Assembly: GCF_000173655.1 (NCBI RefSeq)
Contig: NZ_ABZU01000002.1
Coordinates: 124,001 to 188,000 of the forward strand
Direction: 5' to 3'
Length of the DNA: 64,000 bases
DNA from: Corynebacterium amycolatum SK46
Lineage (GTDB): Bacteria > Actinomycetota > Actinomycetes > Mycobacteriales > Mycobacteriaceae
The notes beneath the pieces are model-generated. The model made no database searches. It was not told where the DNA came from and saw nothing but the letters and a program-made list of their open reading frames with translations. Each line of letters opens with the position of its first letter. Position 1 is the stretch's first letter. The position numbers and the translations under genes are program-made. Of this stretch, positions 43,018 through 53,448 are shown in pieces.

Positions 43018-45159
43018 CTAACCTACCCGACCATCGCTCCATCCCCTAGTAGCCGAGGGAGGAATTACTTCCGGAGAACTAGCTCGCATCTCGTCGATGC
43101 GTTCTGGCGTAATCACATCATTGAAGGCGAAAATGGTTACTTCCCTATCTCGATAAACAGGGGTTACCCCTGGAGCTACCCAGAGCCCTTCACCAGGAAA
43201 CTCTAAATCCTCCTTGGAATCCCAAATACCCGGGGGTGACAAATAAATGAATCCCACGTTCAGCTTTCGGGCTGAGCGATCGACATTGTTCACCCCATCC
43301 GGCCGATCGGGGTCTGGAAAACCGAGGTAATCAGCGTGCCAGTACAGCATTGAGGTGGCAGTCCACTTATTCGCCACTGGCCAGTCATAGTGCGGGAACA
43401 CCACCGGCAGGTCATTGCGAGCGTACATCCAGCTGGATCCCTCCGGCGGATTGGTAAACGTGCGGTACTTATGTGCCTCCGGCTGCTCGGCCAACCAATC
43501 AAATGCCTTCAAGTCAGCATTGGAAATGATTTGCCATTCTCGAGGGCTCTTGTAGGCGAAATCCGCTGCGCTAGCATTAGACGCCACTCCATAGACCACA
43601 AGTACAGCAGAGCTCACCGTCGCTAAGCTCAACCCCAGAACCCGCCCCGTCGATGGCACCTTTGACTCACTAATTCGAGCCGCCCACGCGCAGCCCCACG
43701 CCACGGCGATACCCGCAAACGCAGAATACAGATACGCGGTGACCATCACCAACCGGTGAGGCGTCGAATAGTGAAGATCCGTGTACAGCGCGAGAATATC
43801 GCCCGGCACGCCACCAAAATGATTGAGCGCGTGGGTCGTCATCAACACCGAAACAAACCAGGCCGGCACTACCCACACCCGTCGGCGCGAAGTACCTGCG
43901 AAAACCAAAACCGCCATCCCGATGAAACCGAGGATGATGATTGGCCAGAAAGGCCGGAATTCCTCAGTGTGGCGAGTCAGCATTGTCGCGCCTCGATACC
44001 ACGCATCGAAACGATTGAGGTCGTCTACTTCAGCGCTAACCGCGCGCACATCCTCGGTCTGAGAAGTTCCCGTAAGCCACTGCGGTAGCAGAACTGCCAC
44101 TGCTGGCACAAAGGCGGCTGCAATCACCGCGACGTCGTAAAGCTTGGCGCGCACCGCACCCAGTTCAGGATGCGCGGGACGCGGCAGGCGGTAGCACAAC
44201 CACCAGATTGCACCGAGCATAACAACTGTAGGCACCGATGCCGGATGGAGCTCTCCGATACCGATTATCGCAAAAGCGGCGCTCAAGATGCGCTGAGGTG
44301 TGTGTGGGAGCGACGTAACAAAGGCAAAAACGGTAATCGCTAGTGCAATCGAGACCTGGTACGGCCAAGCCCCCACGAAGACCCCGACGGGCATCAATAC
44401 CGGAAGCGCTGCGGAAACAAGCGCCGCAACCCCCGCGGCAACGGCGGTGGACAGCTTTTGGCGATCAATAATTCGCCAGGTCAGCGCCGCAGCAGCCGTG
44501 GGTATGGTCACGGCCGGAATGATAATGCCGAGGTAATTGACCGCCTCGGTGATTGGTAGACGGACAATCAGTACCCAAAGCGCACCGAACGCATGCCATG
44601 CGGCGGGATAGTAGGACACCGACTGAGTTTCCACATTCTGGATCTCGCCCATCCTAGTGGCCGAGGCCATGCCGTCTTCCGTAATCGAACGGAGCACACT
44701 TGCATGCCAGAGTGTGTCCCAGCCTTGCTGGATGGTCGCCATCCCCTCGGACATTGAAGCGATGCGGCCGATAGCGGTCCACGTGAGAACCGCCGCTGCG
44801 ATGATGACCCCGATACCTGCGATTAGCCCATAACCCAACTCGCGCCATCGACTTGCGGCGAGCGGCTGCGCCTCGGCCGACACCGAGCGATCAACACTAC
44901 CGCGACGCCGCCGAATCAAAGCGCTGCCGCCACTCCAGCAAAGCGCGAGAAGTAGTGTCACGGCCCAGCAGATAGACGCACTGACCAAGGTGAAGCGCAC
45001 ATCGATAGCGCCGAGCGCCCACCCTGCGGTGCCTGCGATACCAAACGTCACCGCAGGACCGAGGGCCAGCGCCCACGGTGTACGAACGCCGCTGGCTCGC
45101 ACTACAGCAGCGCCGGGGATTACGAGCAGCGCAACCAAGCTAACAATTGCCCACACCAC
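43018..45159 (-). CDS. Large polytopic membrane protein (DUF6541/GT-C-like)
   Basis: The 713-residue protein has about 13-15 membrane helices in the first 520 residues and a C-terminal soluble region. The layout, with early acidic residues in loops (GWDTLWHASVLRSITEDGMAS; QSVSYYPAAWHAFGALW) and a soluble end (about 540-713), resembles GT-C-type glycosyltransferases and the actinobacterial DUF6541 proteins found next to truA. No specific glycan substrate can be named. It is followed after six bases by the lipoprotein gene, and truA lies 59 bases upstream. Confidence 0.78.
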   Translation of the reverse strand: MVWAIVSLVALLVIPGAAVVRASGVRTPWALALGPAVTFGIAGTAGWALGAIDVRFTLVSASICWAVTLLLALCWSGGSALIRRRRGSVDRSVSAEAQPLAASRWRELGYGLIAGIGVIIAAAVLTWTAIGRIASMSEGMATIQQGWDTLWHASVLRSITEDGMASATRMGEIQNVETQSVSYYPAAWHAFGALWVLIVRLPITEAVNYLGIIIPAVTIPTAAAALTWRIIDRQKLSTAVAAGVAALVSAALPVLMPVGVFVGAWPYQVSIALAITVFAFVTSLPHTPQRILSAAFAIIGIGELHPASVPTVVMLGAIWWLCYRLPRPAHPELGAVRAKLYDVAVIAAAFVPAVAVLLPQWLTGTSQTEDVRAVSAEVDDLNRFDAWYRGATMLTRHTEEFRPFWPIIILGFIGMAVLVFAGTSRRRVWVVPAWFVSVLMTTHALNHFGGVPGDILALYTDLHYSTPHRLVMVTAYLYSAFAGIAVAWGCAWAARISESKVPSTGRVLGLSLATVSSAVLVVYGVASNASAADFAYKSPREWQIISNADLKAFDWLAEQPEAHKYRTFTNPPEGSSWMYARNDLPVVFPHYDWPVANKWTATSMLYWHADYLGFPDPDRPDGVNNVDRSARKLNVGFIYLSPPGIWDSKEDLEFPGEGLWVAPGVTPVYRDREVTIFAFNDVITPERIDEMRASSPEVIPPSATRGWSDGRVG

Positions 45160-45218
45160 TACCGAACACTCCTCCTACGGTCACTTTCTTCAGGGAATAT
45201 TACCGAGAGCTTGTACAT

Positions 45219-46220
45219 TTAAGCCTCGTCCACATCTATCCGGACATCACGACGTCCGCGAGTCTGCTCCGCCCTGGCCGCCAGATCCGCATCTCCGGGG
45301 TAGTCAACACCTACCAGGCTGAGCCCACGTGCCTCTGCCACCGGGACCAACGGGGAACGCTTCTCTTCGCTCAACAACTGCTCAGTGAATCCAACCTCAC
45401 GCCGCCCTTCACCGACGCTAAGGCAGGCCCCAACCAGTGAGCGCACCATAGACCAGCAGAACGCGTCAGCAGTCACATGGGCCTCGTACAGCTCTGGCTC
45501 TTGCCTCGTAGATACGTCGAACCACTGGAACCGCTGTAAATCTCTAGTGGTTGTCGCATGTGGCTTGTGTCGACAAAAAGCGGCGAAGTCATTGAGCCCC
45601 AGTAGAGCATCAGCTGCCACCTGCATGCGGTCGATATCCACTGACCGTCGCCAGTGGGCCGTATCGCGAGCACGGGTAGGAAGCGGGCCACTGACGCAAC
45701 TAGTGACACGATAGACATAATGCCGACGTAACGCAGAAAAGCGGGCATCGAAGCCCGAGGGCGCAAACGAGGCGCCCCGAAGCGTCACGTCCGCGGGCAA
45801 TAGTCGCGCTACACGACGAACCAAATTACCCGGGTCCCCTGCGATAGAACGTGTGTCTAAACAGGAGACAGGAACATCTGCGTGAGCCACCTGACCGGAG
45901 GCATGAACGCCGGCATCTGTACGACCGGCCACAGTCAGTTGCACTGGAGTGCGCAACACCTTCTCCAGAGTGGATTCCAACGTCGCCTGCACAGTCCGCA
46001 CAGGTTCTCCCGTAGGCTTATCGCGCTGAGCGGCCCAACCGTGGAAATCTGTCCCATCATAGGCAATGTCAAAACGCAACCGAACCAGGTCGGAGGCGGT
46101 ACTCCCCGTAGTGGCACAATCGGGAGAATCGCACGGGGTATCCGGAGTCGTTGGCGTAAGTGATGTCACGGTTAACAGATTGTAGCCGGGACCCCGGATT
46201 AGAAAATCACCGCTTTCCAC
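45219..46220 (-). CDS. truA: tRNA pseudouridine(38-40) synthase
   Basis: TruA converts uridine to pseudouridine at positions 38-40 of many tRNAs. The 333-residue protein shows RLRFDIAYDGTDFHGWAAQ, the catalytic-Asp motif VAGRTDAGVHASGQVAH, and FCWSMVRSLVGACLSVGEG. Residues 1-47 are an N-terminal extension rich in Thr/Pro/Cys before the conserved core. The GTG at 46220 is supported by GGAGGCCCTTCG directly upstream; a GTG at 46169 is an alternative. It lies downstream of rplQ, as in other actinobacteria. Confidence 0.94.
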   Translation of the reverse strand: MESGDFLIRGPGYNLLTVTSLTPTTPDTPCDSPDCATTGSTASDLVRLRFDIAYDGTDFHGWAAQRDKPTGEPVRTVQATLESTLEKVLRTPVQLTVAGRTDAGVHASGQVAHADVPVSCLDTRSIAGDPGNLVRRVARLLPADVTLRGASFAPSGFDARFSALRRHYVYRVTSCVSGPLPTRARDTAHWRRSVDIDRMQVAADALLGLNDFAAFCRHKPHATTTRDLQRFQWFDVSTRQEPELYEAHVTADAFCWSMVRSLVGACLSVGEGRREVGFTEQLLSEEKRSPLVPVAEARGLSLVGVDYPGDADLAARAEQTRGRRDVRIDVDEA

Positions 46221-46319
46221 CGAAGGGCCTCCGTACAGCTCTCAATGTTGGTACGTAATCTTCGGTGTAACCGGAGACAGAACTGGGGTCGGGCGCTGTG
46301 CGCCGTCGTAAAGCACAAA

Positions 46320-46365
46320 GAACCCCCGGTAGAGCGTTCAGATATGAACTACTCGACGGGGGTTC
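46320..46365 (-). terminator. Rho-independent terminator after rplQ
   Basis: GAACCCCCG pairs with CGGGGGTTC around a 28-base loop, followed on the minus strand by TTTGTGCTTT. It lies 37 bases after the rplQ stop and separates the rpoA block from truA. Confidence 0.7.
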
Positions 46366-46401
46366 AAAGCCGTGACGGCCAAAAGCCGTCGGCGAGGGGA
46401 A

Positions 46402-46863
46402 TTACTCCTCCTCTGCAGCCTCAGCCTCAGCCTCTTCGGCCTTTGCCTCTTCAGCCTGCTTGGAAGCAGCGGCGCGAGTTGCGCGAGTTGCCTCAGCAGT
46501 TGCGGTCTCTTCCTCAACCAGAGCGATCAGAGAGATCGGGGCGTTGTCGCCCTTGCGGTTACCCAGCTTGATGATGCGGGTGTAGCCGCCGTCGCGATCA
46601 GCGAACTGCGGACCGATCTCATCGAACAGCTTCTTAACTGCGTAGTTGTCGTTGAGCAGCTTGGCAACGTTGCGGCGATCTGCGAGAGTGCCGCGCTTTG
46701 CCTTGGTAATCAGCTTCTCAACGTACGGACGCAGCAGCTTGGCCTTGGTATCGGTGGTCTTAATCTTGCCGTGCTCGATGAGCTGCTTCGCGAGGTTGGC
46801 CAGAATCTTCTTCTGGTGCGAAGCGGAGCCGCCGAGACGGGAACCCTGCTTAGGGGTAGGCAT
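46402..46863 (-). CDS. rplQ: 50S ribosomal protein L17 with acidic tail
   Basis: The first 120 residues are standard L17 ([53 protein letters not shown]). Residues 121-153 are an Ala/Glu-rich acidic extension, common in corynebacterial L17. It follows rpoA after 37 bases and ends the block. Confidence 0.97.
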   Translation of the reverse strand: MPTPKQGSRLGGSASHQKKILANLAKQLIEHGKIKTTDTKAKLLRPYVEKLITKAKRGTLADRRNVAKLLNDNYAVKKLFDEIGPQFADRDGGYTRIIKLGNRKGDNAPISLIALVEEETATAEATRATRAAASKQAEEAKAEEAEAEAAEEE

Positions 46864-46900
46864 AGGTATCTCCTCGTTTTAATGAAGTCGCGTCGGTGAA

Positions 46901-47926
46901 CTACTCGTCGTAGCCAGCGCTTGCGCCATCAGTCCAGTCAGCGTCATCGCCCGAGGCAGCGTCCAAATCAGCGACAGCAGCCGGGTCGAAGTTGTTCGGG
47001 GAATCCTTCAGAGCCAGGCCAAGCTCAGCGAGCTTTTCCTTGACCTCATTGATGGACTTGTCACCGAAGTTGCGGATATCCAGCAGATCCGACTCGGTAC
47101 GAGCAGCGAGCTCACCGACAGTGTGGATCTCCTCACGCTTGAGGCAGTTGTAGGAGCGCATAGAGAAGTCCAGATCCTCAATCGGAGTCTGGTACGCAGC
47201 GACATCCTCAGCCTCGCGCGGGCTCGGGCCAATCTCGATGCCCTCAGCAGCCTCGTTCAGCTCACGTGCCAGACCGAACAGCTCAACCAGAGTCTTGCCT
47301 GCCGACGCCATTGCGTCGCGGGCGGTGATCGAGTTCTTGGTCTCGACATCGATGATCAGCTTGTCGAAGTCGGTACGCTGCTCAACACGAGTAGCCTCCA
47401 CCTTGTAGCTGACCTTCAGAACTGGCGAGTAAATCTGGTCCATCGGAATGCGGCCGATTTCGCCACCGGAGTTCGGGGTCGCCGGCACGTAGCCACGACC
47501 ACGCTCAACGATCATCTCAATTTCCAGGCGACCGGATTCGTTGAGAGTAGCGATGTGGTGATCCGGGTTATGAATCTCCACACCTGCTGGGCACTCAATG
47601 TCTGCAGCGGTCACCGCGCCTGCACCTTCGCGACGCAGGTAAACGGTAGCCGGCTCGTCGAACTCGCTCGAGAGCACCAAACCCTTGATGTTCAGGATGA
47701 TGTCGGAGACATCTTCCTTCACGCCCGGGATAGTGGTGAACTCGTGCAGCACACCGTCGATGCGGATGCTGGTGACTGCAGCGCCCGGAATGGACGACAG
47801 CAACGTACGACGAAGAGAGTTACCGAGGGTGTAACCGAAACCCGGCTCCAGCGGCTCGATAACGAACCGGGAGCGAGAGGAATCAATGTAGTCCTCAGTC
47901 AGCGTTGGGCGCTGGGAAATGAGCAT
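46901..47926 (-). CDS. rpoA: DNA-directed RNA polymerase subunit alpha
   Basis: The 341-residue alpha subunit nucleates RNA polymerase assembly and contacts regulators. The N-terminal domain includes [43 protein letters not shown], and the C-terminal domain includes [44 protein letters not shown]. The acidic end [16 protein letters not shown] is typical of corynebacteria. It lies between rpsD and rplQ. Confidence 0.98.
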   Translation of the reverse strand: MLISQRPTLTEDYIDSSRSRFVIEPLEPGFGYTLGNSLRRTLLSSIPGAAVTSIRIDGVLHEFTTIPGVKEDVSDIILNIKGLVLSSEFDEPATVYLRREGAGAVTAADIECPAGVEIHNPDHHIATLNESGRLEIEMIVERGRGYVPATPNSGGEIGRIPMDQIYSPVLKVSYKVEATRVEQRTDFDKLIIDVETKNSITARDAMASAGKTLVELFGLARELNEAAEGIEIGPSPREAEDVAAYQTPIEDLDFSMRSYNCLKREEIHTVGELAARTESDLLDIRNFGDKSINEVKEKLAELGLALKDSPNNFDPAAVADLDAASGDDADWTDGASAGYDE

Positions 47927-47999
47927 TTTCGAAAATCCTCCAGGTGGCGACCGCTATATGACGCCATAGGGAATGAATGGATGCAAGCGAAGTTGGTTA

Positions 48000-48605
48000 T
48001 TACTTCGAGTAGAACTCGACGATCAGCTGTTCCTGAAGCGGAATGTCGATCTGTGCGCGTTCCGGGGTCTGGTGCACGAGGATGCGCAGGGACTCAGGAA
48101 CAACCTGAAGCCATGCCGGGACGACAGCGTCGACCAGGTTCTCCTGTGCCTCTTCGAACCAAATCATCTTCTGCGACTTCGGGCGCACGTCGATGATGTC
48201 GTACTGGCTTACCTGGAAGGACGGCACGTTGATCTTCTTACCGTTAACGGTGAAGTGGCCGTGGGAAACCAGCTGACGAGCCTGGCGACGGGTACGAGCC
48301 AGACCAGCGCGGTAGACAACGTTGTCGAGACGCGACTCCAGCAGGACGACGAGGTTATCGCCAGTCTTGCCCGGACGACGGTGAGCCTCGGCGTAGTAGC
48401 GACGGAACTGCTTCTCCATCACGCCGTAGGTGAAACGTGCCTTCTGCTTCTCCTGGAGCTGGAGCAGGTACTCCGACTCCTTGATACGAGCGCGGCCAGC
48501 CTGCCCCGGAGGGTAGGGACGACGCTCAAAGTTCATGTCGCCACCGACGAGGTCGACGCGGAGACGACGGGACTTACGGGTTGCGGGACCGGTATAACGG
48601 GCCAT
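48000..48605 (-). CDS. rpsD: 30S ribosomal protein S4
   Basis: The 201-residue S4 starts MARYTGPATRKSRRLRVDLVGGDMNFERRPYPPG and has the S4 RNA-binding domain RLDNVVYRAGLARTRRQARQLVSHGHFTVNGKKINVPSF. It lacks the zinc-binding cysteines found in some S4 proteins. It follows rpsK after 24 bases. Confidence 0.98.
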   Translation of the reverse strand: MARYTGPATRKSRRLRVDLVGGDMNFERRPYPPGQAGRARIKESEYLLQLQEKQKARFTYGVMEKQFRRYYAEAHRRPGKTGDNLVVLLESRLDNVVYRAGLARTRRQARQLVSHGHFTVNGKKINVPSFQVSQYDIIDVRPKSQKMIWFEEAQENLVDAVVPAWLQVVPESLRILVHQTPERAQIDIPLQEQLIVEFYSK

Positions 48606-48629
48606 TTCTGTTCTCTCCTTACCCTATTC

Positions 48630-49034
48630 CTAGACGCGACGACGCTTCGGCGGACGGCAGCCGTTGTGCGGCTGAGGGGTCACATCCGAGATCGAGGACA
48701 CCTCAAGGCCAGCGGCCTGGAGGGAACGGATGGCGGTTTCGCGGCCCGAACCCGGACCCTTAACGAAAACGTCAACCTTCTTCATACCGTGATCCATGGC
48801 CTTACGAGCAGCGTTCTCGGCGGCCATCTGAGCAGCGAACGGAGTGGACTTACGAGAGCCCTTGAAACCGACGTGACCAGAGGAGGCCCACGAGATAACA
48901 GCGCCCTTCGGGTCCGTGATGGACACGATGGTGTTGTTGAAGGTGGACTTGATGTATGCGTGGCCCTGAGCCACGTTCTTCTTTACAACGCGACGGCCGG
49001 TACGACGGCCGCGTGCGGACTTCGGAGCTGCCAT
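48630..49034 (-). CDS. rpsK: 30S ribosomal protein S11
   Basis: The 134-residue S11 shows [52 protein letters not shown] and the C-terminal [18 protein letters not shown]. It lies three bases after rpsM and before rpsD. Confidence 0.98.
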   Translation of the reverse strand: MAAPKSARGRRTGRRVVKKNVAQGHAYIKSTFNNTIVSITDPKGAVISWASSGHVGFKGSRKSTPFAAQMAAENAARKAMDHGMKKVDVFVKGPGSGRETAIRSLQAAGLEVSSISDVTPQPHNGCRPPKRRRV

Positions 49035-49037
49035 GTT

Positions 49038-49406
<369 letters not shown>

Positions 49407-49498
49407 ACGGCAATTTCCTTCCGGTTGATGCGGTGGTTTACTCCACTGCCATCCTTCCCAGACCCGGCTTACTCGGTCGGACGCCGAGTCGCGTAGGT

Positions 49499-49527
49499 GT
49501 TATAGAAAGGCTCCAGCCACCGTTGCC
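49499..49527 (-). promoter_or_regulatory. Predicted promoter of the rpsM-rplQ block
   Basis: On the minus strand, GGCAAC (49527-49522), a 17-base spacer and TATAAC (49504-49499). The -10 is good and the -35 weak. Transcription would start about 85 bases upstream of rpsM. The rest of the 296-base rpsM-infA gap holds no recognisable gene. Confidence 0.45.
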
Positions 49528-49702
49528 GGAGGTATTCTCGCTTACTTCTGTGGAAAAGCTTTCATAAAGAACCGCCGCGCCGAACTGCTGAGGCACCAGG
49601 CCTCAACATCACGCGGCCGTCACCAGAAGCAGCTAGGACGGTGGAGTTTCTGTCTAGTTAGTAAATGAGCCCATCACCACTACCAACAGTGGTCAGGTCG
49701 AT

Positions 49703-49924
49703 TTACTTGTAGCGGTAGACGATTCGCCCACGCTCGAGATCGTACGGAGAAAGCTCCACTACGACTCGGTCTTCCGGGAGAATACGGATGTAGTGCTGGC
49801 GCATCTTGCCACTGATATGGGCGAGCACCTTGTGCCCGTTGTCCAGCTCCACTCGGAACATCGCGTTCGGCAAGGGCTCGACGACGCGACCCTCAACCTC
49901 AATTGCGCCTTCCTTTTTAGCCAT
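49703..49924 (-). CDS. infA: Translation initiation factor IF-1
   Basis: The 73-residue OB-fold protein starts [73 protein letters not shown], cut here only by family boundaries. It binds the ribosomal A site during initiation. The ATG at 49924 has GGAGGAC just upstream. It is separated from map by the plus-strand phosphatase gene; map-infA adjacency is the usual order. Confidence 0.97.
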   Translation of the reverse strand: MAKKEGAIEVEGRVVEPLPNAMFRVELDNGHKVLAHISGKMRQHYIRILPEDRVVVELSPYDLERGRIVYRYK

Positions 49925-50256
49925 GTCCTCCACGTCTCTCTGGCGGATACCCGGGACAATCCCGGCACCAGTTGGGAAATCTCTACTCTGCCTGGCGTTT
50001 TAGCAGTTCCGCGCAGGGATAATCACCGCTGCAGCGACACTGCGTCCACACCATCGCCCAACTTTACACGCGACCTGCGTTTTTACCAAATACGACCACT
50101 CTGGGGCCGCCTGCACGCGACGGCAGGCGGATTCACCCCACGGCGACAGAGGCCATCGCGTCTCAAGTGGCAATATTCTGACCTTTATTCTGATCTTTCG
50201 TGTGGCTTTTACCTCGAGTTAACCACTCGGACATTGATAGATATCAAATTAGTGAC
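49925..50256. other. Divergent intergenic region, infA and phosphatase
   Basis: The region holds the upstream sequences of both divergent genes and becomes AT-rich near 50170-50256. Apart from the 14-bp palindrome before the phosphatase gene, I see no clear operator and no coding region. Confidence 0.6.
50234..50247. promoter_or_regulatory. Perfect 14-bp palindrome before the phosphatase gene
   Basis: TTGATA-GA-TATCAA lies 9 bases before the chosen ATG. It could be an operator or overlap a -10 element. No PhoR-type repeat is evident. Confidence 0.35.
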
Positions 50257-51651
50257 ATGTCCAAAATCATGCCTTTGAGTATCCGCGGCTATAACTCCGC
50301 CAATAATTCCGCTACCAAGTCCCTGTTCAAGCACCGCTCCATTGCGGGCTTTGCAGTCGCCGCACTTTCACTGTCCAGTCTTATCAATCCAGCAGTGGTC
50401 GCCCCTGCAGCAGCAGAGGTGGGGAATCAGACTATTGGCGCGGTTAACGGTTCCGACATTCTCACCAACGCCATCCCAGGCGTTGCTGATCGCGTTATCC
50501 TCTCTCCCACTGAGGATGCTTCAACTGGCATGAACGTCACCTTCCGCGCAGATACTGCCGACACTACCGTTGAGTACCGCCCAACTGGCACTGACCAGGT
50601 TCGTACCGCAACCACTACTGAAACAGGGAGGACAAATCGCGTCCACCAGTTCGCGGAGCTCGCCGACCTTACTCCTGCGACCGAATATGAATACCGAATT
50701 ATCACGGCCGACGGCGCTTCCGGACCTTGGGACACTTTCCGCACCGCAGCTGCCGCCCCTCAGGATTTCGACTTTATCTACTTTGGCGATGCCCAAAATG
50801 GTCTGACCGAAGAAGCGAAGATTTCCGCACGGGCGGCATACAACGCTGTTCCGAATGCCGCATTGGCGGTACATACTGGCGATCAGATTAATGATGCCGA
50901 TGACGATGAACAGTGGGATCAGTGGTTCGAAGCGCAGGGACCTACCGCACGCAAGATGCCCATGTTGACCGCCCTCGGCAACCACGAACTCAAAGGTGAT
51001 CCGCTCGCAAAGAACTTCCAAAATCACCACACTCACCCGGCTAACGGTCCCGCTGTCCTGCCGGAGAGCACCTATTACGTGGACTACCAGGGCGTTCGAT
51101 TCATCACGTTGACCTCGAACAACCTTTTCCTTTCTCAGCAGGCACGGTTCCTGGACGAGGCTCTTTCTTCTAATCCAAACCAGTGGTCTGTAGTGATGTT
51201 CCACCAGCCGGTATATAACGCCACAACTAAGCGGATTACCACCACAAACTTGCGGTACTTCGGCGACATCCTGGAAAAGCACAATGTCGACTTGGTCTTG
51301 AACGGCCATGACCACGCATACGCTCGAGGACACCGCTTCGACAATGAAGTCGACGGCGAAAACACCGGCCCTGTCTACATGGTTTCCTCGGCTGGTTCAA
51401 AGTTCTACGAAGCTGAACCAGAAAATGCCGCTTGGGATAACAACGGCGCAAACCGCAAGGTCTGGGCTAAGGGGACTGCCACCTACGCCAAGACTTCGGT
51501 TCAGGGCTGCACCATGACTATCGACTCCGTCATTACACACGAGGGTGCCGACAACTACACCTCGACCAGCATTAATGGCGCTGGCCAGACAATGGACTCT
51601 TTCACCATCGACAAGTGTGGTGAGTCTAAGCAAGTTCGCGACAACATCTAG
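50257..51651 (+). CDS. Secreted metallophosphatase (purple acid phosphatase-like)
   Basis: The 464-residue protein has a long signal peptide (about 1-52, with SIAGFAVAALSLSSLINPAVVAPAAA) and a fibronectin-like N-terminal domain (about 60-165, VILSPTEDASTGMNVTFRAD...PATEYEYRIITADG). A metallophosphoesterase domain follows: FIYFGDAQNG, AVHTGDQINDADDDEQW, TALGNHELKGD, WSVVMFHQPVY and LVLNGHDHAYARG, which supply the metal-binding Asp, Asn and His residues. The layout matches bacterial purple acid phosphatase-like enzymes releasing phosphate outside the cell; the substrate is not known. An ATG at 50269 is an alternative start. It interrupts the usual map-infA pair. Confidence 0.88.
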   Translation: MSKIMPLSIRGYNSANNSATKSLFKHRSIAGFAVAALSLSSLINPAVVAPAAAEVGNQTIGAVNGSDILTNAIPGVADRVILSPTEDASTGMNVTFRADTADTTVEYRPTGTDQVRTATTTETGRTNRVHQFAELADLTPATEYEYRIITADGASGPWDTFRTAAAAPQDFDFIYFGDAQNGLTEEAKISARAAYNAVPNAALAVHTGDQINDADDDEQWDQWFEAQGPTARKMPMLTALGNHELKGDPLAKNFQNHHTHPANGPAVLPESTYYVDYQGVRFITLTSNNLFLSQQARFLDEALSSNPNQWSVVMFHQPVYNATTKRITTTNLRYFGDILEKHNVDLVLNGHDHAYARGHRFDNEVDGENTGPVYMVSSAGSKFYEAEPENAAWDNNGANRKVWAKGTATYAKTSVQGCTMTIDSVITHEGADNYTSTSINGAGQTMDSFTIDKCGESKQVRDNI

Positions 51652-51692
51652 TGGCCAGTCAAGCACACTGAAAACGCTTGACGACGCACTAG

Positions 51693-52496
51693 TTATTCAT
51701 ATCGAGGAGTCAAAATACGGGGGCCGTCCGCCGTGGCGGCAACTGTGTGCTCCCAATGGGACGCCGGCATTCGATCAGCGCTGACGACCGTCCAGCCGTC
51801 GTCAAGCTCATCGCTACCCCACTCGCCGCCGAGAATGAGCATCGGTTCGATGGCCAACACGGAGCCTTCGACGATGCGGGGGCCCTTGCCTGCTTTGCCT
51901 TCGTTGGGGAGGAAGGGATCCATGTGCATCTCGCGCCCGATGCCGTGCCCGCCGTAGCCATCGACGATGCCGAGCTCAATATCGTGGCGCAGTTCAGCCT
52001 CTCGTGTAGCCATTTCTAACGCATATGAAATGTCGGTGAGGCGAACACCCGGCACCATGGCCTTAATACCTTCGGCGAGGACCTCCGACGTCGCGATGTT
52101 TAGTTTTTCGACACTTTCACTCAGCTTTCCGACGCCGAATGTCAGTGCCGAATCGCCGTGCCAACCGTCCAGAATTGCGCCACAGTCAATCGAGACCAGG
52201 TCACCTTCGGATAGAACTGTGGCCGAGGACGGAATGCCATGGACGATAACTTCATTCACGGATGCGCAGATAGACGCCGGGAAACCTTCATAACCAAGGA
52301 AAGATGGCGTTGCACCCGCATCGGTAATGACCTGATGCGCAATCTCATTGAGATCCGCCGTGGTCATCCCTGGCTTAGCAGCATCTCGGCAGGCCAGCAA
52401 CGCACGACCGACAATCTCGCCGGCCGCTTGCATTGCATCCAACTCTCCCTCGGTGCGGGCGGGGACTACTTTGCGGCGGCGTCGAAAACTCATCAC
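51693..52496 (-). CDS. map: Methionine aminopeptidase type I
   Basis: This enzyme removes the initiator methionine from new proteins. The 267-residue protein shows [22 protein letters not shown] with the catalytic His, [23 protein letters not shown] with the two metal-binding Asp, [18 protein letters not shown] with the metal His, and [13 protein letters not shown] plus [16 protein letters not shown] with the metal Glu residues. A second ATG follows immediately (52493). Upstream adk is separated from it by a lipoprotein and a DUF222 gene. Confidence 0.96.
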   Translation of the reverse strand: MMSFRRRRKVVPARTEGELDAMQAAGEIVGRALLACRDAAKPGMTTADLNEIAHQVITDAGATPSFLGYEGFPASICASVNEVIVHGIPSSATVLSEGDLVSIDCGAILDGWHGDSALTFGVGKLSESVEKLNIATSEVLAEGIKAMVPGVRLTDISYALEMATREAELRHDIELGIVDGYGGHGIGREMHMDPFLPNEGKAGKGPRIVEGSVLAIEPMLILGGEWGSDELDDGWTVVSADRMPASHWEHTVAATADGPRILTPRYE

Positions 52497-52720
52497 GTTG
52501 GTTGAGTCTACTCTGACTCAGAAGGGAACCACCGGCTAGCCGCATCCCACCACCTACGAAGGCACCGCTACCCCAAGCCAGCACTCTGCTTCATGTATTT
52601 CTGCATGGCGTTGCATGGGAATTTTTATGGATGTTCATTCGTGACAGTTAATCCGCAATCGACTTGCTTCAATTTTCGCGCAGTTTACTCCCAAAGATGA
52701 GCTGCCCTACGATAACTGGC

Positions 52721-53302
52721 ATGCATTCACTGTTGAAGTCCGCAAAAACTGCGGGCGCTGTTATTGCTGCCAGCTCACTTTTCCTGGTTGGCGCATGCTC
52801 AAGCAATCCCGAACCGCCGTCAGCACCGACTGCTCCGTCGGCTGCTCCCTCCGAAGAATCATCGGGCACCACTGGGAGCACCGCGGGTTTCATGGGCACC
52901 TCTGCACTGCCTGAGTCAATCCAGAATTTCACTCCTGCTGCAGTTAAGGATGCGGTTGGCAGCTGCGTCGAGTCGGATGATTCTAAACCCATCATTTTTG
53001 GCAGTGAGAGCGTACATGGCTTCACCTGTGTGATGGCTGTTGGCGACGGCGGCACTGCGATGCTCAGTACGGCCGAGGACCCGGCCACTGTCAGCCGGAT
53101 TAATGAAAAGGCTGAGTCCGTCGAGAACTACGTGCCATACGAGCTACCCGGCAAGCACGCATTTAGCGGCGTCAACAAGGGCTCCCCTTTCGTTATGGTC
53201 ATCGACGAGGATAACCGCATCTACCAGGAGTTTGTTTTCGCGAATATTGATGCCGATGCCGCACAACCGCTTATCGACGAAATCATTCAGGACTTCCAGT
53301 AG
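52721..53302 (+). CDS. Secreted lipoprotein of unknown function
   Basis: The 193-residue protein starts MHSLLKSAKTAGAVIAASSLFLVGACSSN: a lipoprotein signal peptide with lipobox VGAC, Cys at about 26. A Pro/Ser/Ala/Glu/Thr linker (about 30-55) precedes a compact domain with a Cys pair (GSCVESDDSK and GFTCVMAVGDGG). The fold is not recognised. It lies on the plus strand between map and the second DUF222 gene, convergent with the latter and divergent from map. No ribosome-binding site is strong, so the ATG was chosen from the signal peptide. Confidence 0.75.
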   Translation: MHSLLKSAKTAGAVIAASSLFLVGACSSNPEPPSAPTAPSAAPSEESSGTTGSTAGFMGTSALPESIQNFTPAAVKDAVGSCVESDDSKPIIFGSESVHGFTCVMAVGDGGTAMLSTAEDPATVSRINEKAESVENYVPYELPGKHAFSGVNKGSPFVMVIDEDNRIYQEFVFANIDADAAQPLIDEIIQDFQ

Positions 53303-53448
53303 CCCTAACCTGCAGTTCAATCCAGGGAACTCACCCAGCATCAACTCTCCGCTGCCGTAACGCTCTGATTTCGCTACGGCCGGAGCACTTCTGCTGTACT
53401 CGCCCCAAAAGAGTCTTCACCTCCCGCCAGCGTTACCCCTGCGCCCCG

